From an uncultured Nitrospirota bacterium (GTDB taxonomy: Bacteria; CG2-30-53-67): DNA of 62,330 nucleotides. Under the pieces are notes generated by a model, which worked only from the letters and a program-made list of their open reading frames with translations, searched no databases and had not been told where the DNA came from. Made by a program: the position numbers and the translations under genes. The number at the start of each line of letters is the position of its first letter. Within the stretch, counting starts at the first letter, position 1. The stretch is from contig CAMYMF010000010.1 of NCBI GenBank assembly GCA_947259355.1, positions 68,356 to 130,685 of the forward strand. The letters are read 5' to 3'. Positions 43,626-52,431 of this stretch are shown here, piece after piece.

Positions 43626-44867
43626 ATGTCCAATACCACCAAGCGCATGCAGATCTGGCCGATTGCCAGCGGCAAGGGCGGCGTCGGCAAGACGCTGATC
43701 ACCGCAAATCTCGGCATCGTCCTGTCCCGCATGAATCTGAAAGTCGTGATTCTGGACGCGGACTTGGGCGCATCCAATCTTCACACCCTGCTCGGCATTC
43801 ATTACCTCAAACGCACCCTCAACGATCTGCTCACCGGCCGTTCCTCGGAGCTGTCCCAAGTCGTCGTGGACACCGAGTTTTCGGGTCTTCGCCTCATCGG
43901 AGGGAGTCGGCACCTGCCGACCCATCCGGAGTACGCCAGCCAACTCGCGCAGAAGATCCGCTCGGGCATTTACAAACTGGACGCAGACATTCTGCTGCTG
44001 GATCTGGGCGGCGGAATCGGCCCTGACGTTCTTGACCTGTTCCTGCTCTCCAATCAGGGGATCATGGTCACCACCAACGATCCATCCTCCATCCAGAACA
44101 CTTATCAGTTCCTGAAAATGGCCGTTTATCGGAAGATTCTCAAATCCTTTCCAAGCAATCCGCTGATCTCCTATATGATTCACTCGGCCACCCAGCCACG
44201 GAAAACAGATGCCATCCGCTCCATTCCGGAATTGGTCGAAAGGATCTCCCACGTGGACCATTATTACGCTGAGGTGATTCAGAATCTGCTGGAGAGGTTT
44301 TCGCCCCGCATGATCGTCAACATGGTCGACAATGTGGACGATGTGCGGGCCGCCCGCGTCGTTTCCACAGTGAGCAGCAAGTTTTCGGGAATTTCACCGA
44401 TCCTGGTCGGCACCGTTGGCTACAGCCCGGCCATCAAGAAGTCCACGCTAGGCCTGCGCCCCTTCACCCTCGATCCCGAAAGCAGCGTTGCAGCCGAGCA
44501 GCTCAATCTCATCGCGCGACGCCTGCTCCGCCCCGAAGACGCTGCGCAACCGACCGAGGCTGTTGAGAAAGCCCCCGCGTCGGAAAAGAAGGAAATCTGG
44601 TATATGGACAATGTCCTGCATGAGAACAGGCCCTTTCATGTCCTCACGGAAAAGCTGCAACAAGACGGCGCCGTGCAGACCTCCATTTACTCCAGGGGGC
44701 GCATCGTCTTTTCCCGCAAGCTGGTCTACTCAGAACTGACGGGCGGCCTCCCCGACGAAGGGGAACTGCAAAGAATCGTGCGCAAACAACACCTCACCGC
44801 CCTCAAAGGAATTGAGAGCGGGCGGCTTCCTCTGAAAGCCCAGAACACCCTCAAACCCCGGCGCTGA
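43626..44867 (+). CDS. MinD/FlhG-type ParA-family ATPase with extra C-terminal domain
   Basis: 413 residues. The deviant Walker A is IASGKGGVGKTLITANLG, then VVILDADLGASNLHTLLG and LLDLGGGIGPDVLDLFLLSN. Residues 1-310 make the ATPase; NMVDNVDDVRAARVVSTVSS is like FlhG/FleN. An extra tail of about 90 residues (IWYMDNVLHENRPFHVLTEK, RGRIVFSRKLVYSEL) is outside the usual fold and recalls small domains paired with regulators. No flagellar, pilus or minC/E gene is near. GGAGGG lies three bases before this ATG; ATG 43623 is the alternative. Confidence 0.88.
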   Translation: MSNTTKRMQIWPIASGKGGVGKTLITANLGIVLSRMNLKVVILDADLGASNLHTLLGIHYLKRTLNDLLTGRSSELSQVVVDTEFSGLRLIGGSRHLPTHPEYASQLAQKIRSGIYKLDADILLLDLGGGIGPDVLDLFLLSNQGIMVTTNDPSSIQNTYQFLKMAVYRKILKSFPSNPLISYMIHSATQPRKTDAIRSIPELVERISHVDHYYAEVIQNLLERFSPRMIVNMVDNVDDVRAARVVSTVSSKFSGISPILVGTVGYSPAIKKSTLGLRPFTLDPESSVAAEQLNLIARRLLRPEDAAQPTEAVEKAPASEKKEIWYMDNVLHENRPFHVLTEKLQQDGAVQTSIYSRGRIVFSRKLVYSELTGGLPDEGELQRIVRKQHLTALKGIESGRLPLKAQNTLKPRR

Positions 44868-45033
44868 AGCGGAGGGTCGTCGGTCACTCCCCCTGGGGGC
44901 GAGTCGGCGCCTGCGCCGGCACAAAAGCGTTGACTTTGAACCGCCCATTTGGTAGCCTCGGTGCACGTTCGGTGGAGCCTGTCCCGACAGGGCGGCAGAC
45001 ACCGAAGCCCTATGAAAAATATACGGAAAATGA

Positions 45034-45741
45034 ATGGATATCGCGCGATTTATTCAGGCGGCGGCCGTCATGGCGCCGCCGATCATTTTTTCCATCATTC
45101 TGCATGAGGTGGCACATGGATGGGTCGCGGAGATGTTCGGAGACAGCACAGCCCGCCAGCGGGGCCGCCTGACCCTCAATCCGCTGCCCCATATCGACCC
45201 CATCGGCACGATCATTCTACCGCTGATCCTGATCGTCATGCGTTCCCCCATTCTGTTCGGATGGGCCAAGCCGGTACCCGTCAACTATCGCAATCTGAGA
45301 AACCCGAAGAAGGAGATGATCTTTGTGGCCGGCGCGGGCCCGGCCACAAACCTGGTCTTGGCCCTCGCAGGGGCCCTCGTCTATCACCTCATGATCATGC
45401 TCCATCCGCCACTGAAGCTGGTCTTCGAGATCTTCATCAGCACCCTGAATATCCCCCCGCTGCAGCAGGGCTCGCAGACACTCATGCTGGCAGTGCCGGT
45501 GGTTCTGATGGCCGGGGTCGCAGTCGTGATCAACGTGCTGCTCATGCTGTTCAACCTGATCCCCCTGCCCCCGTTGGACGGCGGACGGATCCTGGTGGGG
45601 CTGCTGCCACCCGACAAAGCCATGGCCGTGGCCCGGATCGAGCCCTACGGGATGATCATTCTGGTGCTGCTGCTCATGAGCGGTGTTCTCGGTGTGACCC
45701 TCTGGCCGCTCTTCCAACGTATCATTGACCTGTTACTGTAA
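45034..45741 (+). CDS. Site-2 protease family (M50) membrane metalloprotease
   Basis: 235 residues with about six membrane helices. The zinc site is IILHEVAHGW near residue 24 and the third ligand is in NLIPLPPLDGGRIL. The short form without PDZ domain is common and of unknown substrate; related proteases act in regulated intramembrane proteolysis. GAP-type repeat AGAGPATNLVLAL is also present. trpS follows after 36 bases and is probably co-transcribed. Confidence 0.92.
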   Translation: MDIARFIQAAAVMAPPIIFSIILHEVAHGWVAEMFGDSTARQRGRLTLNPLPHIDPIGTIILPLILIVMRSPILFGWAKPVPVNYRNLRNPKKEMIFVAGAGPATNLVLALAGALVYHLMIMLHPPLKLVFEIFISTLNIPPLQQGSQTLMLAVPVVLMAGVAVVINVLLMLFNLIPLPPLDGGRILVGLLPPDKAMAVARIEPYGMIILVLLLMSGVLGVTLWPLFQRIIDLLL

Positions 45742-45777
45742 CCTCTGCGCCTCAGACAGGAACCTGAAGGAAGCGAG

Positions 45778-46761
45778 ATGAGTCGACAACGCGTTTTGAG
45801 CGGGATGCGCCCCACAGGCAAGCTGCACCTGGGAAACTACTTTGGCGCCCTGAAGAACTGGGAGCAAATGCAAGGCACCTATGACTGCTTCTTCTTTGTG
45901 GCAGACTGGCATGCTCTCACCACCGATTATGCCGATACCGCGCACATACGGGAGAACACTCGCGACATGCTCGTCGACTGGCTGGCCGCCGGCATCGAGC
46001 CTGCCCGAGCCACGCTCTTCGTCCAGTCCCGGATCCCCGAACACGCGGTGCTGCACCTGCTGCTCTCCATGATCACACCCATCCCGTGGCTCGAGCGCTG
46101 CCCCACGTACAAGGAACAGCAGCAGCAGCTGAGCGGCCGCGACCTCTCCACGTACGGGTTCCTAGGATATCCCGTCCTGCAGTCGGCGGATATCCTCATG
46201 TACAAAGCGCACAAAGTGCCCGTCGGTGTAGACCAGCTCCCCCATCTGGAGCTGACCCGGGAGATCGCACGGCGCTTCAATCACTTCTACGGAGACGCGT
46301 TTCCCGAGCCGCAGGCCATTCACACGGAGGTCCTCAAACTGCCCGGCACCGACGGCAGAAAAATGAGCAAGAGCTACAACAACTGCATTTACCTGTCGGA
46401 CTCGGAAGAGGTGGTCCGACAGAAAGTGCGGAACATGATGACGGACCCCCAGCGCAAACGGCGCAACGATCCCGGAGACCCCGACGTCTCCCCCGTCTTC
46501 GCCTACCACCAGATTTTCACGAGCGAACAGGACGTGGCGCGGATCGCGGCGGACTGTCGGAGCGCCGCCATTGGCTGTGTCGACTGCAAGGGGGTCTTGG
46601 CGGACAATATGCTCCGCGCCCTCGCACCCATTCACGAAAGAAGAGCCCGGTGGGCCGCCGATCCCGACAGCATTGACGCCATCATGGCGGCAGGCACGGC
46701 GGCGGCCCGCACGGTGGCCGAGCAGACCATGGCCGAGGTGCGGGAAGCCATGAAGATATGA
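45778..46761 (+). CDS. trpS: Tryptophanyl-tRNA synthetase
   Basis: 327 residues, normal size. Class I motifs: HLGN (HIGH form) in RPTGKLHLGNYFGAL and GRKMSKSYNN (KMSKS). It charges tRNA-Trp. GAAGGAAGCG precedes the ATG. No leader peptide or T-box is visible upstream. A palindromic element lies just downstream (46767). Confidence 0.97.
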   Translation: MSRQRVLSGMRPTGKLHLGNYFGALKNWEQMQGTYDCFFFVADWHALTTDYADTAHIRENTRDMLVDWLAAGIEPARATLFVQSRIPEHAVLHLLLSMITPIPWLERCPTYKEQQQQLSGRDLSTYGFLGYPVLQSADILMYKAHKVPVGVDQLPHLELTREIARRFNHFYGDAFPEPQAIHTEVLKLPGTDGRKMSKSYNNCIYLSDSEEVVRQKVRNMMTDPQRKRRNDPGDPDVSPVFAYHQIFTSEQDVARIAADCRSAAIGCVDCKGVLADNMLRALAPIHERRARWAADPDSIDAIMAAGTAAARTVAEQTMAEVREAMKI

Positions 46762-46766
46762 GAAAG

Positions 46767-46867
46767 CTAGGGGTCAAGGGGGCGAGTGAAAATGCAACCC
46801 AGGAAACGAGGGGGCCAGGCATCTGCAGAAGCGCTGGAAGTCAATCACTTGAACCCTCGACCCCTGG
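46767..46867. repeat. Palindromic repeat with TTGAACC motifs
   Basis: Arms 46767-46788 and 46846-46867 are complementary at 17 of 22 positions. The right arm runs into a string of short repeats of the form TTGAACC or GACCCC (46848-46889). It occupies the gap between trpS and scpA. It resembles dispersed palindromic elements; no second copy is in the window. Confidence 0.45.
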
Positions 46868-46966
46868 AACCCTTGAACCCTCTTGAACCAGTTCTATCAT
46901 AGAAGCACTGCTGCGAGAAGTATCGGGAATGACGAACGGCGCTTTGCCGCCAAGGAAGGCCCCCCT

Positions 46967-47743
46967 GTGTCCTACAAGATCAAGCTGAAAATGTTTGAAG
47001 GTCCCATGGATCTTCTGCTGCATCTGATCCGGAAACACGAAATCGATATCTATGACATTCCCATCGCCATGATCACCCGGGAGTATCTGGAGTACCTGGA
47101 TCTGATGAAGACGCTGAACCTCGATGTGGTCGGGGAATTCCTCGTGATGGCTGCAACCCTGACCCAGATCAAGTCGAAGATGCTGCTGCCACCCGAGCAG
47201 ACGGGAGAAGACGACGAGGCCGGTACCGATCCCCGGGAGGAGCTGGTGCAGCGACTCATCGAATACCAGAAATTCAAGGAGGCCGCCCTCGATTTAAAGA
47301 GCCAGGAGACTCTCTGGATCGACAGCTACGCCCACGGATCTCCGGAAGGCGCCAAGCAGGAGCAGGAGTTGGTGCTGATCAACCTCAACCTCATGGATCT
47401 CATAGGCGCATTCCACAATGTCCTGCGTCGCGCGGACGTCACGGACGTCCATGAAATCACCGTCGAGACCATGAGCATCAAGGAGAAGATCGCCGAGATC
47501 CTGGAGCTTTTGGAAACACAGAGCAGCGTCTGTTTCGAGGACATCTTTCCCGACGCCCCGTCGCGAGGCGAAGTGATTGTCACCTTTCTCGCCCTGCTGG
47601 AGATCATCCGCCTCCGTCTCGTTCGCATTGAACAGGCCGAGCGTTTCGGAATCATTCGGATCCGCCGAGCCGCTGCGGCACCCCCGCACGGGGATGCGCC
47701 GCCCCGGACAGCTTCGGAACATCCCTTGCCGGAGGAAACATGA
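46967..47743 (+). CDS. scpA: Segregation and condensation protein A
   Basis: 258 residues. Opens KLKMFEGPMDLLLHLIRKHE, the kleisin N-terminal motif that contacts SMC; a helical middle and a C-terminal winged-helix-like end follow (EVIVTFLALLEIIRLR). ScpA joins SMC and ScpB to compact chromosomes. The start is GTG at 46967 with AAGGAAGG upstream; the open frame extends back to 46883 without support. Overlaps scpB by four bases (ATGA). Confidence 0.95.
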   Translation: MSYKIKLKMFEGPMDLLLHLIRKHEIDIYDIPIAMITREYLEYLDLMKTLNLDVVGEFLVMAATLTQIKSKMLLPPEQTGEDDEAGTDPREELVQRLIEYQKFKEAALDLKSQETLWIDSYAHGSPEGAKQEQELVLINLNLMDLIGAFHNVLRRADVTDVHEITVETMSIKEKIAEILELLETQSSVCFEDIFPDAPSRGEVIVTFLALLEIIRLRLVRIEQAERFGIIRIRRAAAAPPHGDAPPRTASEHPLPEET

Positions 47744-48450
47744 ACGAACGGGAATGCGTCCAGGTGGTCGAGGGGCTGATCTTCGCCTCGGAAACACCCT
47801 TGTCGCTGCAGCAGATGCATGCAATTCTGGAACCAGCAGGATTCGACACGAAAGCCATCAAGAAGGCCGTCGCCGACCTCGCCAGGAGGCTCGAAGAGAA
47901 CGGCTCAGCGCTGCAGGTCGTAGAAATGGCCGGGGGCTACCGTCTGGTCACCCGTAAGGAGCTGGGCCCGTGGATCCGCAGGTTGGTGCGGCCCCGCAAG
48001 GTCCGGCTCTCCAGCGCGTCCTTGGAGGTACTGGCCATCGTTGCCTATAAACAACCCGTGACAACGCCCGAAGTCGAAGCCATTCGCGGCGTCAACTCCG
48101 CGGGCGTCATGAAAACCCTGCTGGAGCGGAACCTCATCCGTGTGGCGGGGCGGATGGATGCCATTGGCAACCCCATCATGTATGCCACCACGCGGGAATT
48201 CCTGGAATACTTCGGACTTCGCTCCCTGAAAGACCTGCCGGCCCTCAAGGAGTTTCAGGAAATCATCGAAGAACGCGGCGAGGAGCTCCAGCTGATGGAT
48301 CAAATCGCCGCACCGTCAGCGGACGCGGGCAACACGGCCGGTGCGGCAGGCACCGGACCGGAGACTGCGAAGACCCCGTCCGGCTCATCAGAGCCTGCGG
48401 CCCTTGCCGGCGAAAGGACCGGTCTTCCGGAACCACCGGAGGAGGGCTGA
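47740..48450 (+). CDS. scpB: Segregation and condensation protein B
   Basis: 236 residues. Two winged helices with VVEMAGGYRLVTRKE and ASLEVLAIVAYKQPVTTPEV, then EAIRGVNSAGVMKTLLER, all characteristic. The last 40 residues are Ala/Gly/Pro-rich and disordered. Works as a dimer bound to ScpA. Start overlaps the scpA stop, so translation is coupled. Confidence 0.96.
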   Translation: MNERECVQVVEGLIFASETPLSLQQMHAILEPAGFDTKAIKKAVADLARRLEENGSALQVVEMAGGYRLVTRKELGPWIRRLVRPRKVRLSSASLEVLAIVAYKQPVTTPEVEAIRGVNSAGVMKTLLERNLIRVAGRMDAIGNPIMYATTREFLEYFGLRSLKDLPALKEFQEIIEERGEELQLMDQIAAPSADAGNTAGAAGTGPETAKTPSGSSEPAALAGERTGLPEPPEEG

Positions 48451-48475
48451 GCCCGCCGATGGCATGCGCGGTAAA

Positions 48476-48748
48476 TTACAGGAGGATTCGGAGTTTCCGG
48501 CAGTGGTATTTGAGGACCACCAGACTGTTGTTCAGACGCTGCAAACGCATGTTGCGCTGCCGCACGGAGAGGTGGTCGGTGAGCGGCGGCATCTCCGCCC
48601 GGACCAACTTCTGGACCTTGATGAGGTTGGCGTAGAGTTCCCTGTAGTCCGACTCTTCAAACTTCTTGAAGAAAAGTGGATTGACCGCCACATAGCCTTC
48701 GGCGATGTCTTTCGCCAGGGCCAGGGGGTTGCCCCGGATGAATCCCAT
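48476..48748 (-). CDS. Conserved-looking hypothetical protein
   Basis: 90 residues, mainly helical and basic: MGFIRGNPLALAKDIAEGY, then FEESDYRELYANLIKVQKLV and a tail LKYHCRKLRILL. No signal peptide or known motif. GAGGGTGG precedes the ATG. It is the only minus-strand gene between scpB and the pseudouridine synthase gene, divergent from the latter. Confidence 0.6.
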   Translation of the reverse strand: MGFIRGNPLALAKDIAEGYVAVNPLFFKKFEESDYRELYANLIKVQKLVRAEMPPLTDHLSVRQRNMRLQRLNNSLVVLKYHCRKLRILL

Positions 48749-48831
48749 TGCGCCACCCTCACCGGTTTCTTTCGCAGATGGTTGTATGATAACATTGCAC
48801 CGTTCCTGCTGTCAAAAAGGTTCAGTCCCTC

Positions 48832-49575
48832 ATGAGCACGAAGGTCCGTCTTCAGAAATTGATCGCGGATGCCGGGGTCGCTTCCCGGCGCGAGGCGGAA
48901 AGGCTGATCCTGGACGGGCTTGTCACGGTGAACGGCCAAGTGGTGTCCCAATTGGGCACGAAGGTCGAACCGGGGAGCTGTCATATCAAGGTGCGGGGTA
49001 AACTGATCCAGCCCCGGACCAGGTTGGTCTATTACGCCCTGAACAAACCGAGTGGTTTCGTCACCACGTTGCACGACCCGGAGGGACGCCCCACTGTACA
49101 AACGTTGCTGCGGGGTGTGCCGCAGCGCCTCCATTCGGTGGGACGGCTCGACTACAACTCAGAAGGGCTTCTGCTCCTCACCAACGACGGTGCGTTGACG
49201 TATGCCCTCACCCATCCCCGTTACCATATTCCCAAGGTCTACCAGGTGAAGGTGAAGGACAAACCGACGGCAGAGAAACTCAAGCGGCTGCGCGGCGGCA
49301 TCCGGCTTCCTGAGGGGGCCACCGGCCGTGCTGAGATTGAAAAGATTCGACACCATCCAGCGAACACCACCTTAGAGATCACCCTCTACGAAGGAAAGAA
49401 AAGGCAGATTCGGCGTATGTTCGAGCAGATTGGGCATCCCGTCCTGAAACTCCGCCGGATCCGTATCGGACCGATCCATCTGGGCGCGCTCCCTCTGGGC
49501 AAAGCCCGGAGACTAGAAGCTTGGGAGATCGACCGCTTGAAGGAAATGGTTGAACAGAAGAGAGCACAAAGATAA
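48832..49575 (+). CDS. rluB: RluB/RsuA-family pseudouridine synthase
   Basis: 247 residues. An N-terminal S4 RNA-binding domain (LQKLIADAGVASRREAERLI) is followed by the catalytic domain with GRLDYNSEGLLLLTND holding the catalytic Asp, then EGKKRQIRRMFEQIGHPV. It converts uridine to pseudouridine in 23S rRNA. Often follows scpB in bacteria, as here. ATG at 48832. The exact target base (RluB or RluE/F type) cannot be fixed by eye. Confidence 0.92.
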   Translation: MSTKVRLQKLIADAGVASRREAERLILDGLVTVNGQVVSQLGTKVEPGSCHIKVRGKLIQPRTRLVYYALNKPSGFVTTLHDPEGRPTVQTLLRGVPQRLHSVGRLDYNSEGLLLLTNDGALTYALTHPRYHIPKVYQVKVKDKPTAEKLKRLRGGIRLPEGATGRAEIEKIRHHPANTTLEITLYEGKKRQIRRMFEQIGHPVLKLRRIRIGPIHLGALPLGKARRLEAWEIDRLKEMVEQKRAQR

Positions 49576-49577
49576 TC

Positions 49578-49607
49578 TTGACAATCTGGTGGACGAAATG
49601 CTAATAA
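49578..49607 (+). promoter_or_regulatory. Sigma70 promoter for rpsT
   Basis: TTGACA (49578-49583), 18 bases, TAATAA (49602-49607), right after the pseudouridine synthase stop codon. Confidence 0.7.
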
Positions 49608-49638
49608 AGTGGGTTAAATATTTTTGGAGGGACTGATC

Positions 49639-49920
49639 TTGGCCAATCACAAATCGGCAATCAAACGGGCACGTCAAAACGCCAAACGCAATGAGCGCAA
49701 TCGACAGCAGCGATCCCGATTGAACACCATGGTGAAGAAGGTGACGGCGGCTGTCTCGGAAAGCAACCCCGAAACCGCGCAGCAGGCGCTGGGAAAGGCT
49801 CTCAGAACCCTGGACAAGAGCGCGTCCCGGGGACTGATCCACAAGAACAAAGCGGCCCGAAAGAAATCCCGACTTGCCCGAGCCGTCAACAAGCTCACCG
49901 CGGGGGCCGAGCCCGGATAG
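49639..49920 (+). CDS. rpsT: 30S ribosomal protein S20
   Basis: 93 residues from a TTG start: (M)ANHKSAIKRARQNAKRNER is the family N-terminus. GGAGGG lies seven bases before the TTG. E. coli rpsT also uses TTG, where it helps autoregulation. Lys/Arg-rich throughout, binds 16S rRNA. A GGAGGGC/GCCCTCC hairpin (49925-49943) follows the stop, inside the 3' end of the convergent holA gene. Confidence 0.96.
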   Translation: MANHKSAIKRARQNAKRNERNRQQRSRLNTMVKKVTAAVSESNPETAQQALGKALRTLDKSASRGLIHKNKAARKKSRLARAVNKLTAGAEPG

Positions 49921-50941
49921 CCTCGGAGGGCTTTTTGCCCTCCAGCATTCCGGGACGGCAGATCCGCTGCACAAGCGTCTCCAGGAGGAGCTCCGGCTGC
50001 GGGCCGCTCGTTTTGACGGCTTCATCGATCTTCACGAATTGCCGGTAAATTGTCTCCAGCTCCTCTTCGCGGAAACGGTGGAGTTTCCGGAGAAAGGCTT
50101 CTCCCCGATACCCCATTTTCAACTGAGAAAGGATTTCACGCGAATCAACGCCGCGGCGCATCAGGTTTCGACCGACCCACAGTTTGCGAAACAGTGCTGC
50201 CAGGGCCGATAGAATCAGGAGCAGCGGAACCCCCTCGTCCCGCATGCGCTGAAGAATCTGGAGTGCCCGAGCCCCGTCCCGCTCCCCCACAGCGTCGGCA
50301 AATTCAAAAGGATTGTATTCGCGGGACTGTCCCGACACATGAAGCACATCGGCCGCACTGATGGGCCCCGCCTGCCCTTTGTAGAGCATCAACTTCTCCA
50401 GTTCGTTACGCAGCACCAGAAGTTCACGCCCGTGGGCGTCGTAGAGAAGGCGGGCCCCCTCCGCCTCAATCCCATAGCCCCTCTCCTGCAAAAAACCTCG
50501 GATCCAAGAGACGGTCTCCCGCATATCGTAGGGATGGTAGAAGCGGACCGTAGGCCATTTTTTCTGCAGGCGGGCGTAGAACTTTCGGCGCAGGTCTACT
50601 TTCTCCCCGGTGAAGACGAGACAGGTTTGGGGCGACGGGTTTTCCAGATAGTCGAGCAGTAGGTCCTGCCGGGACGCGCCCATTTGATGCACCCGCTTGA
50701 CGACAATCAGTTTGCGACCGCCAAAGAGGGACTGCGTCTGCGCCGACAGAAGGAGGCGGGCCGCATCCACCTCTGCCCCCTCGTACGCCTCTTCGCTGAG
50801 CGGCTCCTCGTTTCGACCGATGATCTTCGCGCGTATCTGCGCCAAGGCCTCTTCGATGAGGAGCGGCTCGTCCCCGTAAAGCAGACAGACCGCTGGGATC
50901 TCTCCCCGGGCGATCTGCTTTCGAAAGGCTACCGGTTTCAT
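49895..50941 (-). CDS. holA: DNA polymerase III subunit delta
   Basis: 348 residues. CLLYGDEPLLIEEALAQIR begins domain I; LIVVKRVHQM and CLVFTGEKVDLRRKFYARLQ follow, with the C-terminal helical collar (FEFADAVGERDGARALQIL, SALAALFRKLW). It opens the beta clamp within the clamp loader. The ATG at 50941 follows GGGAGACC; the open frame extends to 51031 without support. Overlaps the end of rpsT by 26 bases. Confidence 0.93.
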   Translation of the reverse strand: MKPVAFRKQIARGEIPAVCLLYGDEPLLIEEALAQIRAKIIGRNEEPLSEEAYEGAEVDAARLLLSAQTQSLFGGRKLIVVKRVHQMGASRQDLLLDYLENPSPQTCLVFTGEKVDLRRKFYARLQKKWPTVRFYHPYDMRETVSWIRGFLQERGYGIEAEGARLLYDAHGRELLVLRNELEKLMLYKGQAGPISAADVLHVSGQSREYNPFEFADAVGERDGARALQILQRMRDEGVPLLLILSALAALFRKLWVGRNLMRRGVDSREILSQLKMGYRGEAFLRKLHRFREEELETIYRQFVKIDEAVKTSGPQPELLLETLVQRICRPGMLEGKKPSEAIRARPPR

Positions 50942-51046
50942 GGTCTCCCAGGGAGAAAGGGGGTCACCGAGGCTGCACCCGGTCTTGAAATCACGGGGCT
51001 TCCGAACCAGCCCCTGACCGGGATACGGCATCCGTTGCCATCGGGC

Positions 51047-51793
51047 TTAGAGCGTGCCACAGGGGGGCGAGGTCTCATGGACTTTCCGGACACCGCACCT
51101 GTCCAGGGGCTTCTGACCCACGTGATAGATTCCCTCCGACGCGCCCCGGGCAAAGACGACACTCCGTTCCGACTCGGGAGGGTGGCAGACGATCTTGGTC
51201 GACTCCCAGAAGGTTGTCACGAGTTTGCGGGAAAAACCGTAAATCGCGACCGGGCTGTTTTCGGGGATGACGACCCGGGAGGAACAGAAGTGAAGCCGGG
51301 CCGCATAATCGGCGTGATAGGAGATGACCCCACCGGTGCGCACATGAAAGAAGGGGAACGAGGTCCGGATGGGCAGGGCCACTCGATGCACATTGAAAGA
51401 GATTTCAATCACCTTTTCGCCGTTGCAGCGAATCTTGAGGCCATGGCGGTTGTCCTGCTGTCGCCACTGGAAGGATGCGCCCTCCTTGCGCAGGCCCCAG
51501 GCTCCCTTGGACCCGGAGAGGCCGTCCGATGAGTCCATCATGGAGCAGGGAACATAAAAACCCTTTTTGTTCTTATAACGCACGAGCGCCGGGAAAACGC
51601 TGAATTCACTGACCGCTCCCAAGTCCCCTTGCTGATAGGACGCGGCATAGAACCCACCGAGGGTCACACCGGGCATGACTTCAGCCACGGTCAGCGGAGA
51701 CGGCACAAAGTCCGACACCCGTTTCGACGAAACCAGATAGCCGATGATCATACAGAAACCGCCCAGTTTCCGCGGGGGCCTTTCACCGCTCAT
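51047..51793 (-). CDS. Acetoacetate decarboxylase-superfamily protein
   Basis: 248 residues. PSPLTVAEVMPGVTLGGFYA, SEFSVFPALVRYKNKKGFYV and GAWGLRKEGASF follow the plan of acetoacetate decarboxylase, in which GFPKK holds the Schiff-base Lys. Here the first Lys is kept and the second is Glu, so the lowered pKa needed for decarboxylation may be lost. It may be a different enzyme of the fold. The start at 51793 has GGAG nine bases upstream. It lies between the DUF2062 gene and holA, all on the minus strand. Confidence 0.7.
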   Translation of the reverse strand: MSGERPPRKLGGFCMIIGYLVSSKRVSDFVPSPLTVAEVMPGVTLGGFYAASYQQGDLGAVSEFSVFPALVRYKNKKGFYVPCSMMDSSDGLSGSKGAWGLRKEGASFQWRQQDNRHGLKIRCNGEKVIEISFNVHRVALPIRTSFPFFHVRTGGVISYHADYAARLHFCSSRVVIPENSPVAIYGFSRKLVTTFWESTKIVCHPPESERSVVFARGASEGIYHVGQKPLDRCGVRKVHETSPPCGTL

Positions 51794-51846
51794 ACCGATC
51801 TCCGCCTCATTGGTTCGCCCCATCTGGCGAATTCTGATGCAAGTGG

Positions 51847-52296
51847 CTAGCGCCGCCGGAACCGCTGCTGCGCCGCCCGAATCAGCGGAACACTGACGAT
51901 GTAGATCGTGATGGCCACCGCCAGCCCGAGCACAACACTTCCCAGCATCGTCGGGTAGAAGACCGACCAGCTGGCGTGCAGGATCGTTTCCGGGTTCAGC
52001 GAAAGCTTCTTCACGCCCACCGGGCCGGGCCCCAGAATCCACCGTCCGATCCTGTATTCGAGCAGGAAGACGAATGACAGCGTCACCGGATTCCCAACCC
52101 AGGAACTGAGCACCGCCGTAAACTTGTTTCCACGGACCACCAGAGCCAGTGAAAGGGCCAGGAGCGTATGAAATCCGATCAGGGGCGTCAGCCCTGCGAA
52201 GACCCCCACCCCCAAACCCCGCGCAATCTCTTCCGGTTCGCTGCGCATCCGGACGAAGCGAAGATAGAGATACCGCAGTGTCCGTTCCAGCTTCAC
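51847..52296 (-). CDS. DUF2062 membrane protein
   Basis: 149 residues. IARGLGVGVFAGLTPLIGFH is the family hallmark, followed by FTAVLSSWVGNPVTLSFVFLLEY and a last helix (VVLGLAVAITIYIVSVPLI), giving three or four membrane segments. Some relatives are fused to glycosyltransferases; function unknown. GTG start with GGCGGGGAT upstream. Confidence 0.9.
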   Translation of the reverse strand: MKLERTLRYLYLRFVRMRSEPEEIARGLGVGVFAGLTPLIGFHTLLALSLALVVRGNKFTAVLSSWVGNPVTLSFVFLLEYRIGRWILGPGPVGVKKLSLNPETILHASWSVFYPTMLGSVVLGLAVAITIYIVSVPLIRAAQQRFRRR

Positions 52297-52431
52297 ATCC
52301 CCGCCTCGCCCAGCGTTTCGTCAGAGAGGGCGGCGATCCGGGCCGTTCCGACGGAACCTGTCTGCATTCTATGCAAAAACCCTTTATCTGTCAACGAAAT
52401 AGGCGTGATGATCGCAGGACGGCGCCTTGTC

